NCBI GenBank assembly: GCA_007844125.1
Contig: CM017559.1
Span: forward strand, 36,373,108 to 36,437,107
Direction: 5' to 3'
Source of the DNA: Sinonovacula constricta
Lineage: Eukaryota > Mollusca > Bivalvia > Cardiida > Solecurtidae
Length of the DNA: 64,000 bases
A program made the translations under genes and the position numbers. A model generated the notes under the pieces. It did no database searches. It was not told where the DNA came from and was given only the letters and a program-made list of their open reading frames with translations. Below are positions 54,824 to 64,000 of this stretch, one piece after another (within the stretch, counting starts at the first letter, position 1; every line of letters begins with the position of its first letter).

Positions 54824-55217
54824 CACTTAAAGGTATCCGACAGTTTGGACCCATATTTCCTCAAAAACTGCCAAATGAATATGGTTACCTGAAAAGAAAT
54901 GCGTATTTTTATGTCCTACATACATGTATATGTAAAAAAGTGAAGCATAACACCCTTCCTGACCATATGTATTCATATCTGAGCCACGCTGCGCAGTTAC
55001 CTATTTTTATACCAAATATCCAAACCACGTGTCCAATTATTTTCGAGATAACATTATATCATCATCCGGGTAATCCGCGCTAACGTTGATATCTATTTTA
55101 AGCAGAAATCCCCATCGTGATTATTTGATTATCGTGATTTATAGTTTGGAAATTATAAACATTCGGAGCGATATACATGTATTTCACGGGCAAACTGTCG
55201 GATAGGACCTTTAAGTG
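54824..55217. mobile_element. MITE-like element, copy M4 (best preserved)
   Basis: The left end CACTTAAAGGTATCCGACAG and the right end, whose reverse complement is CACTTAAAGGTCC followed by TATCCGACAGTTTG, form near-perfect terminal inverted repeats of about 25 bp. The TIRs start at TA dinucleotides. The element is 394 bp, lacks the expanded microsatellite (it has ACCAAATATCCAAACCACGTG at that site) and encodes nothing. Terminal inverted repeats, small size and no coding define it as MITE-like; the superfamily is undetermined. Confidence 0.88.
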
Positions 55218-56039
55218 CATCTTCCTGCATTATTTTCTGTCAAATTAGGCTAAGAAATTATAGCATTTTCTTTGTATTTATGTACAATAATATTATTTGT
55301 TCGTATGTCAGTGTTGTGCATTTTGAATTTGATGTGCAAATTTGTCTATCCACCAATACACGTTCTTTATATAATAATATGAAATGAAAATTACTTAAAA
55401 AACTCACAATGTCACAAAAATATTAATTGATAAATTGGCTATGTTGTATGAAATCCTACATTCAATTAAATGACAAAAAAATATATTTTAAAGATATGAT
55501 CTTTCTTCATGTGTCGGGCAGGGGCGGTAACTGCTGCTATTGTTTTATAAACGCTCATTATATATGTGTATTGTTATATATATATTAGAGACATTTTCAT
55601 AAATAATGAATTATCGTACTAGTAAATTATTTTAATTGCATATCTGTTGTATAGGAGACATTTAAGGGGTAAAGACTGGTTGTGCTGGAAGTGGAGTTGA
55701 ATTTAAACAATGTTAAATAAGCTGGAGATTATTTCGGCTGAATCTCATATGGGTTAAACGCGACATTTTTTAAAATTAACATGTAAAACGGAATAACCAT
55801 TTCTGGTTAACGTGTGACATATGCCCAAACAATGTTGTCTTAAAATTATATAATATTTTGATAACTGTATAAAACGAGTGATTCACCTAGCTATTATCAT
55901 CCAACAAAATAATATAATGGGAATCTTCTTCCTGTGGCGTCCATGGCTCACACGCATTTGTATGTTTTGGCAATACGTATGCATATTTTTTTTTAAATTT
56001 TGAAACTTTAAAGTGTCACGCGCCAAAATGTCCCCCCCC
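55218..56039. other. AT-rich DNA, nothing recognised
   Basis: Ends in a run of 13 C (56031-56043) next to the left side of M5. Confidence 0.5.
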
Positions 56040-56563
56040 CCCAATAACCAATTAAGACACTGTTACCTGAAAATGTGTTGCAAAATGCTGTTCATTGATG
56101 CATTAGATCTGTGTGAACAGCAACATATAAATCCCTACTCGTCATTGCAAACATGAATTTCGTATCTGAGCCAAGCTGCAGACATAGCAATTTTAAACTA
56201 AATCAACAACAAGAACAACAACAAGAACAAGAACAAGAACAACAACAAGAACAAGAACAACAACAACAACAACCCAAAACACGTGACATCTTACTTTCTA
56301 TATCACGTTATAAATTCATCCGGGGTAATGACGTCGATATAGATCTGTTATGAACAGCGATCACTATCGACCTTATTTATAGATTTGAAAAGAATGAACT
56401 TTTGTACTGTTTTTTTTTCGACATTTGTACTGTCTAACAAAATAGTTCGGATTCAAATCGTCTATACTTAAGAATGCGTTTATGCAGAAATGTATGCCCA
56501 AATTCCACCCAGCAGTAGAAATATATTGTAATTGATATAGATAAACTGTCGGAATCCACATAT
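56040..56563. mobile_element. MITE-like element, copy M5, with (AACAAG)n
   Basis: The right end ATAAACTGTCGGAATCCAC matches the family terminus; the left end is eroded beside a poly-C run. Internal matches: GTTACCTGAAAA, CGTCATTGCAAACATG, CTGAGCCAAGCTGC, CACGTGACATCTTAC, TTCATCCGGGGTAATGACG. The variable site (56205-56275) is filled with (AACAAC/AACAAG)n, giving a Gln/Glu-rich open frame that is not a gene. Confidence 0.75.
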
Positions 56564-57121
56564 AACAGTTGAATAAGTACAGATAATTGTGGTTTCACAA
56601 GATGTATATTCTTGAATTAATAGAACATAAAGCATATTATTAAGTTAACAACATGACATCCATAAAAGCCAAAAGGAAAAATTGAAATATTCCATTGATA
56701 TAAAAAAAAACTCTTCCTGTTTTGTCTGATATACGAACATATCTTGTGATATTTATTTTGCTGTTTATTTATCTTTTGTTTTAATATTAAACGTTCATAT
56801 GATAAAAGGACAGTCTTCATCAACACCATATTATTAAAATATCAATTAACACTTATTATGATGATGCAAGGATACATAAAAGCCAATTCTTTAACGAACT
56901 TATCCGACAGTTGGTCAAATTGAAAAAAAAAGCGAAATTACATCTTTGGCACGTATCGCTGTAATTGGTGCATTTGTGTTCAGTAAAACCGACCAATATA
57001 TAGGTGCTAGGACTCGCACACCCCATACTGGAGGTCACTGGTTCAAACCCTAAACCTTGCATTTTAAATAAAAATTGTCTTTTATTAAATCTTCATGAAT
57101 TCCGTTTTTTTTCTCAAAACG
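56564..57121. other. AT-rich DNA with a possible tRNA-like B box
   Basis: GGTTCAAACCC at 57040-57050 resembles a B box, and TATCCGACAGTT at 56901-56912 matches the MITE terminus, but neither has a convincing partner. Nothing else seen. Confidence 0.35.

Positions 57122-57207
<86 letters not shown>
57122..57207. repeat. (ATT)n microsatellite
   Basis: About 28 perfect ATT units; the poly-Tyr open frame is an artefact. Confidence 0.98.
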
Positions 57208-58860
57208 GTCGGTGTGTGATTTTTTCAGACGACTACGAACAATAAAACCAAATGCCAGACAAGAGCTTTAAAGTACCTATGTCTTACGTCATGTCCCATT
57301 TCTTTAAATAATTTAACTCTGTTGTCAATCTCTGTTCGCTTTTGAAGATTACGTGCTGTCCCCATTGATCAGGCTTAGGCAACTGCATCCGCCAGCTTCC
57401 GGTAAGGAATTGCTAGATCAGCATCCGCACTATTTTCTGCTTAATCTGTTTCAATACATTCTGTTACCTGCGCATAAAACAGTAAGCCAAGAACTGAGAA
57501 TTAAGTTTCGGTCATTAACAAAAGTAGCATGATGGGGGTTATAGGCACACAATGGCACACGGCACGACATTCCGACTGTCGTCTGATCGTTGACAAGTGA
57601 TTGTATCTGCTCACGGGACGATTAAAAAAGAGAATGTTAAGTTCCCTCTACCAATGTTTAATAAATATTTAAATCGAGTTGAAAGTTTAATTTTGTGACA
57701 CGAAAGACTTGAAGACTTAAAGCGCAAGAATGGTTAATCAGCATCGGAGTGTATCGCACGTGCTCTTGGTAAAGACAAATTTAGCAGACGATAGAGGGGA
57801 GCAGTGAGGACACTTACTCTCTGGGTGTGACTCAAACAAAAGTGAAGTGTCCAATCGGGAACAGATGACCAGACTGAGGTCAGGGTAACCTCAGCTTGAG
57901 CAAAAGTCTGTTTTATATGTTTTGATAACTTCATGACTGTAAATACACTTAAATTGAAATTGTAAAGAAAATCAGACCAAGTAGGGCGCTCACGGGCAGA
58001 TAAAAGAGATGCTCAAGTAGGTATGGGCAGGTGGTATCTAATTTTCTACCTTTTTGGCCGATACTTCAAACATTTTCAAACAGTTATATTCTCAGTTATA
58101 TTTTGGCTTCATCGCTTACAGTTAACAATGAAATATGTCTAGAAGGCATACTAGAGTTTGGTTGAACATACGCAAAAAGATTGAATTCATTGTCCCAATG
58201 TTGAACCAGCCTGTATCAATATTAGCCATGTTATTTATTGATCAGTTTTGTCTAATCTAAAAAGTGCAAGTTATAAACGCATTATTATATCAGAAGTTAT
58301 TCTTATTGCCGGCATATTTTATTTTGGTTTGTTTATACAAGTATTCAATGTATGCAATTAAATGAGTTTATCATGTTATCATTTTTAAACCATAATTTAC
58401 TACTAGGCTTTTATTGATAAATAAATCTGAATAATAGAAAAATAAAGATAAAGTGAAAACGTTTATTTAAAGTACTTGTATTTTGTTGTTGTCTTTTTAA
58501 GTTAGGAAACTAGATAAGAGCATTACTTCCAAACCATAACAGACGCAGGAAAATATATTTACAAGAAAGAGCTAGGATGTGAGACGTCCAAGGCGCCGTA
58601 GAGAGCATATGCTTTAAACAAGAAGATGACAATCTTGGGAACTAAACACTCTCTTACACTGTCGATTAATTACATAAACAACTGACAACAAGCAACACAT
58701 ATTTGTTTCAAGCTACAATGTTAAAAAGCAGAATACTCAGTTCTATCCTCTGAAAAAAGGTTTTACAGAAAATCTTCGATTTCCTGTTTTTGCCAGCTAC
58801 ACTATCGTCCTAATAAAAAATGCATTCCATTAGAGGCGCCGATATCAACTTTAAATACAC
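57208..58860. other. No gene recognised
   Basis: 57300-57620 and 57740-57900 are somewhat less AT-rich. No motif or splice-flanked exon seen. Confidence 0.45.
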
Positions 58861-58865
58861 CAAGA

Positions 58866-59500
58866 GTCGCTCGTGGCCGAGCGGTTAATTTCGCTGAATT
58901 AAAACTCCTCAGCCCCTCACCGCGTGGGATCGATTCCCGGTCGGGATCAGAACTTTCATGTGGGGAGGTGTTCTAGCTATCATGCGGTGCGCCGGTGGTT
59001 CTACTCAGACGTAAGTTTAAGGTCTTCCTTCACCAATAATTAGCTGGACGTCGCTAATATGACCATAGTTGTTTCCTATCGAAACAAAACAACAGCAAAT
59101 ACAAAATTGCCACCAATAATTAGCTGGACATCGCAAATATGACCATAGTTGTTTCCTATCGAAACAAAACAACACCAAATACAAAATTGCCATCAATAAT
59201 TAGCTGGACATCGCAAATATGACCATAGTTGTTTCCTATCGAAACAAAACAACAGCAAATACAAAATTGCCACCAATAATTAGCTGGACATCGCAAATAT
59301 GACCATAGTTGTTTCCTATCGAAACAAAACAACACCAAATACAAAATTGCCATCAATAACTAGCTGGACGTCGCAAATATGACCATAGTTGTTTCCTATC
59401 GAAACAAAACAACAGCAAATACAAAATTGCCACCAATAATTAGCTGGACGTTGCCAATGTGACCATAACTGTGTCGGTGCAATGTAACAAAAACAAAACA
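58866..59500 (+). mobile_element. tRNA-derived SINE with amplified tail
   Basis: The head has a canonical A box (TGGCCGAGCGG, 58874-58884) and a B box (GGATCGATTCC, 58927-58937), 42 bases apart, resembling a Ser/Leu-type tRNA. The body shares GCGGTGCGCCGGTGGTTCTAC and GGTCTTCCTTCACC-type motifs with the minus-strand copy at 43125. The element's usual 3' end (GTGTCGGTGCAATGTAACAA) appears only after the last tail unit near 59470-59490, so the tandem array lies inside the SINE. Confidence 0.85.
59031..59500 (+). repeat. 80-bp tandem array in SINE tail (5 full units + diverged end unit)
   Basis: Units start with CACCAATAAT or CATCAATAA at 59031, 59111, 59191, 59271, 59351 and 59431, an exact 80-bp period. 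Variants alternate (AACAGC/AACACC and CACC/CATC) so that units 2+3 and 4+5 form a 160-bp dimer. Confidence 0.95.
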
Positions 59501-60490
59501 ATCAATAAAATACACCTATGGGTAAACTAAAGACGATTTAAACTCTAAGTAGGTTTTCTTATTTTACAGGAGACGGTAAAAAATCAAATTATTTTTTTTT
59601 TCAAAAGAGAACTTACTTTACAATGTATTATGATAAAACAATATTTTCTTGCATTTGTTATGTAGGGTTATTTTAATGTTGTTAAATATATGGTTTTTTT
59701 TATTGTAATTGTTAGTAGATAGATTTTTCCCCACTGATTTAAGATAAAACAGTCTTCGTTGACCTATCGACCTATCGACATACATGTGCATAAATAACAA
59801 ACGATTCCGAATGTTGTATTTGGGGACATAACTTAACACATATTATGAATAAATTATTTCTTAATTTAATTATTTATTAAATTAATAAAATAATCAATTC
59901 CATACAAGGCGAAGGGCAATTTAACATATGATGAGTGTCCTTATACCAAAAGACAACACATGTCTAAAAAGTGACTTGTTGATATTATATGATGATTATT
60001 GCATGGATTTAACAGAATAGAAATTTGAAACCTAAGGTATACAAAATATCCATGTACCAAAATTATATATATATATAGATCCATATTTTGGTCATTGGAT
60101 ATGTCGGGGATTCAACTGCTAATATTTACAGAGCTGATACATTTATATAAATGATAAGTTTCTCCATATTTTCAAATTTTGAAAGATAAATATCTTAAAA
60201 ATGTAAAATCTTAATATTGCCCATCATTTCCTAATATCTAAAATATTCAATATTTCATTCGATATCTTCCGTGCATGTTCCTAAACAATATCACCGTAAT
60301 CACTGTATTAAGACTGTCCTTGTATTGTGTACCACTGTTGACCCTGCTATGTTCAGCTTCCTCTCTGTTCACAGTTTGCCATATGGAAAATTTCTATTTC
60401 CGGACGCAACTCTCATTTTTCACTTCCTTCCCTCCTTAACAGTTGTCACATTAGCTCTGCGAGGATCTCCAGCCGTGAAAGATGAATTCG
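59501..60490. other. AT-rich DNA, no gene
   Basis: Short (TA)n at 60065-60078. The 76-codon frame at 60271-60501 has no recognisable motif. Confidence 0.5.
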
Positions 60491-61200
60491 TCGTTATTTA
60501 ATTTGCAAGTGTGAAAATCAAATATGTCTTTTATTGAGGCGGTATAAATCTTGTTAACTCTAGACCGCCAACTAATCATCGAATACAGCATTCTGGCCAT
60601 TGTGAACGCTAATCATATCAACTAACTATATTAAAGCGTCATCCGTTAGCTCCCCGGCCTTCGGTAACGGATCGCTACGAAGCGTGCTATAACGTGCTAT
60701 AATGATATTTCCAAATAACGGCATTAAAGAAAACCAGCTCCGTCCTTTTGTATGATGTTACAATACAAAAAGCCCCACTGACAAAATGGCTAGCCATCGC
60801 TTGACGAGATTCTTTGGCGCTTCCAACTGATGTGATTTTAAGTACGAATTAGGCTCGAGTCATCCAGCTGATCCCGCACATAGAGGGCCCTTGAAGCCCC
60901 TCTTCTAAAGTCGGCAGCTCGCAAGAAGTGATCAGCACTGGTAATTGGGTTTTATTAGATCTACTTGGAATAAAGAGTTAAAGGCAAAGACGACGCGGCC
61001 GTCGGCACCGACGGAGAAATGAAGTTATCGCACTGGAAAAGATTAACACAGCGTATAATGTCGAGTAGGACAAGACGGTAGAGCTGTGTGAATCTTGACA
61101 GGCGAATGTTTTATAAAGGACAATGGTACAAAGTCATCGAAACACAAAACCCAGGAACAGATCGTAAGGAAATAATTGGTAATTATTAGAACTGTTCTAG
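60491..61200. promoter_or_regulatory. GC-richer unique stretch, possible regulatory DNA
   Basis: Compared with the flanks this part has more balanced composition, few homopolymers and dense short motifs (GAGGCGGTATAAATC, GACGACGCGGCCGTCGG, paired CGTGCTATAA), with no open frame. Such stretches between repeats are often conserved non-coding elements. Conservation cannot be judged from one genome. Confidence 0.25.
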
Positions 61201-61284
61201 AAATGTATCATTGGAGTGCAGGTCTTGTCTTATTTTATAAATGCCACACTAATTATTACTACTGACTTAGATAAAAAAAGGAAA

Positions 61285-61359
61285 TTATCATCATCGTCGT
61301 CGTCGTCGTCATCGTCATCATCATCGTCATCATTGTCATCATTATCGTCATCATCAGCG

Positions 61360-61391
<32 letters not shown>

Positions 61392-61436
61392 GTCTTTGTC
61401 GTCGTCTCCTCATCCTAATCATCATCAGCAGCAGTA
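61285..61436. repeat. (TCATCG/TCATCA)n low-complexity array
   Basis: Imperfect TCA/TCG trinucleotide array ending in CAGCAGCAG. The poly-Ser open frame is an artefact. Confidence 0.94.
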
Positions 61437-61689
61437 GCAACACAATAGCAATTCTGATAATAATAACCACCCCACCACTACCATCCCCACTATCTTAATC
61501 ATCATTGCTTACGTTTTCTAGTTTGATGCACCATCGACCTGGTCGTTCATTATTGCTGCTGTTGTTCAAAATGATATCTTTTACTAATTATTGCAGGTAA
61601 AACTACCGACAAATTAAATACCCCGAACAAAAAGAACAGGTGATTCTTACGATGCTATTTCTTTATCTTTCTAATTATTCAGTCTGAGC

Positions 61690-61800
61690 AATCTTCAGTG
61701 AACCGGAAGTCGTGATGTTCGCGCGCAACAAGCGCACATCCGGTTTGGTGATTGTGGGCCATTAAATAAATGGCGGATCATTTTTCCAAGAAAATTCGAG
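61690..61800. promoter_or_regulatory. Possible promoter: ETS and YY1-like motifs
   Basis: ACCGGAAGT (61702-61710, ETS-type), GCGCGCAACAAGCGCAC, a second inverted CCGG box (ATCCGGTT) and AAATGGCGG (YY1-like) fall within 90 bp in an AT-rich area. No exon follows that I can support; the 60-codon frame at 62124-62306 has only a hydrophobic start. Confidence 0.3.
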
Positions 61801-62839
61801 GCTGCGGTCGACTGGTATAGAATCTTGTGGAAATATATGGGAAAATAAACACGTGTCAATTGATCGTTGAGACTCTAATTACTGCCGTTCCCATAACCTG
61901 TTGAAGATCATTGACAAGAAATGGAGCGAACATGATTAAATTAACCGAAATCACAAGAATGGAAATTTATGAAGGTGTTTCTGTGAATAATTAATGAGAA
62001 GACATCTGAAGGTGCGTCGTTTTTGTAATTTGGCCTAACTGTGGAATGGTGATTGGAAATTAATTCAGAACAATTTGATATGGCACATCGTTAAATTTGC
62101 GCTTTTTATGAATTGGAAAAATAATGTGGACCGTTATATTTGGCGACATATTTTTATTTTATTTTCTTATTTGTTTCGCGGGATATTTTTTGACTAATGC
62201 GCACACAGTGCGCCCGATATTAACAATTAAGATAGACTTTCACAAACGCATGGAATATATATTAATGTTTTATGACACTTTTGAAGCAAAACGAGAACTC
62301 TATTAAAAGTGGCACGACAGTTTGCCTTTATTAAATTTATGTGAAAATATCCCTGTTCATGGTGGGGGCGGGGGTGGGGCGGTGGGGCTGCGACGTGGGA
62401 ATGATTTCCGCATAAACATATCTTACTAACACGATTTGGTACGCTCCCTCAATTGTAAGGTAGTACAATTCGTGAATAAATCGCTTTCAATGTCCATTCT
62501 TTCCAAGTCTATTAAAAAACGCGATAGAGATTTTAAAATTAGATATCGACATCAGAGCGGATTACATGGCTGATGATATAGCGTGACTTTAAAAGTTACT
62601 GGTCATGTGTCTTTTTTCTTAGTTTAAAAATGGCTAACCGTGCAGCGTAGCTCAGATAGGAAATACACCGCTTTATGATTAGTGGGAAGTTGTGCTTCAC
62701 TTTTCACATAGGGCCTCAATAAACATTCTTATGTTATAACAATAAAAGAGACACCAACACATTATAAAAGGAATTCGATAATAATAAGTGTATTCTTTAA
62801 AACGTCCGTGTTTATATTACTTGGATATTTTTTCTAAAA

Positions 62840-63030
62840 TTGGTATATGTGACGGCGTCTGTAGTTAGGCGTTTAGGGTTGACGTTAATTCAGCGGTTAG
62901 TGACGCCCTTTGTTGAGCGGTTAAGCTCATCCGTAGTTGAGCGATAAGGGCCGACGGTAGCTGAGACGTTCGGGACGCCGACAATTGAGTTATTAGGGAC
63001 GTCCGAAGTTGAACGATTATGAAACCCTGT
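62840..63030. repeat. Degenerate 24-30-bp minisatellite
   Basis: Seven diverged units containing GACG, then AGTTGAGCGGTTA-like and AGGG: for example TTGTTGAGCGGTTAAG, CGTAGTTGAGCGATAAGGG and CGAAGTTGAACGATTATG. On the minus strand it reads as NRST..V-type residue repeats, within a 90-codon frame that is not otherwise supported. Confidence 0.7.
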
Positions 63031-64000
63031 AGACGATGGGGTGCATCGGTGGTTTTTCCTTGTTTTATTTCTTTTATTCCTAAAAATGCCTAACGGTAGC
63101 ATAATCACGATGCTTATTATAGAGCTGTTATATTTTAAAACACAATATCTAAAGAGAAACACGTTTCATTGAAGCTAAACCAATAGCTAGAGGTCTGTGT
63201 TCGCGCCTGGCCATTAAACAAATGTAATTGCGCCATTAGATATCAACTAGTCCCGGTTGTCAACAGCAGGTGCTTGGGAGAAGACGTATCGTTCCGACAT
63301 CGGGAAATTAAAGGCGAAATGGTCGCCATTTTGATTACAGTTTCCGTCGCCTCGCCTGATGGAAACGAACTGGCCGTGACATCGCACTGGTTCCTCATTA
63401 TTTGCTGTTATTCGCCGTGTTGGCCGGTCATAACTATTGTTTCTTGTTCGATTTTTTTTAACTAAACAGGTTTTTGCTTGGTCTACAGACAACACAAAAG
63501 CTGTTCTTACAGTAATAAAAAGACAGTGAAACTTTGGATCATTTTTTCTAACAATGAGATAATATTGAGACAATAAAACAAGTTTCTAAAATTTTAGAAC
63601 TCTCATTTTTCTATTTTATTCTTCTAAGTAAAATCACACACAATTAACAATATATACACACCTACTTCGTCACTTATAACAGCACAGCAACAACTTAAAC
63701 TCTTTCAGCAACAACCACAACTGTAACAAATCAGTTTGCTGTGTAGGGAAACCCTTATAAATAATTCCGTGACTTAATTGCCATCATCAGAGGAAGAAAT
63801 CAGCATTCATCCCGGCGTTCCGACACTTCCTTACCAGTTGTACGAGTCCCCGCCATTGTTATTTCCCCGAGGACACTAGAAGATTAAATAGCTGGTTTTA
63901 ATCGGATCGTTTTTGTTTTTATGCATGGTCGTATGCCATTTTGATTGAGACGACCCTTTGTTGATCGCCAGATGGATTAAAGTTCATGACGACGATGATA
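63031..64000. other. No gene recognised
   Basis: The 108-codon minus-strand frame 63247-63573 has no known domain. Composition is less AT-rich at 63240-63430 and 63780-63900, without clear motifs. Confidence 0.45.

Noticed and set aside
56898..57050. Sixth MITE copy or another SINE
   Set aside because: TATCCGACAGTT and a GGTTCAAACCC box are present, but no matching right terminus or A box could be found.
58866..58950. Functional tRNA-Ser/Leu
   Set aside because: It continues into a SINE body shared with other loci and the stems are imperfect.
62124..62306. 60-codon secreted peptide gene
   Set aside because: Hydrophobic N-terminus but no convincing cleavage site, splice signals or conserved residues; AT-rich DNA readily gives such frames.

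Overview
This window reads as AT-rich, repeat-dense nuclear DNA of an animal. Very long (CA)n, (CAG)n, (ATC)n, (ATT)n and (TAC)n arrays, tRNA-derived SINEs, a decayed LINE and short inverted-repeat elements are typical of invertebrate genomes. The SINE tails and overall texture suggest a mollusc, most likely a bivalve, but the species cannot be fixed from the sequence. There is no operon-like gene packing and no intact, recognisable protein-coding gene. A 100-base run of N at 38901-39000 is an assembly gap.

Layout. (1) About 320-6825 and 16210-25945 are two diverged copies of one segment. Copy B is longer because it carries a block with a decayed, 5'-truncated LINE (about 22400-24900, minus strand). 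Both copies hold, in the same minus-strand order, four short stretches whose translations align with mostly conservative changes, two of them Cys-rich. I read them as exons of a duplicated, now degenerate gene. (2) 6826-16209 is AT-rich with one SINE, (CA)n arrays and a perfect 128-bp palindrome at 13051-13178. (3) 28059-28900 is a CAGT-type minisatellite in forward/inverted/forward blocks. (4) 30537-34455 is a giant minisatellite of 21/18-bp units with an 858-bp higher-order duplication. (5) 39938-56563 holds five copies of a short element with inverted termini (a MITE), in which one internal A/C-rich site has grown into different microsatellites in different copies, up to about 865 bp of (AC)n. 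(6) 48420-49115 is a 44-bp tandem repeat. Next to it, about 49490-49910 is CpG-rich and promoter-like and leads to the best coding candidate: a first exon at 50158-50278 ending in a GTAAGT donor. (7) 56600-64000 holds an (ATT)n array, a SINE whose tail is amplified as an 80-bp tandem array, a (TCATCG)n tract, two GC-richer stretches that could be regulatory, and a degenerate 24-30-bp minisatellite.

Almost all long open frames here are translations of simple or tandem repeats and are not genes. Functional content is probably limited to the 50-kb exon with its promoter and possibly some regulatory DNA; the rest is mobile-element debris and tandem repeats.
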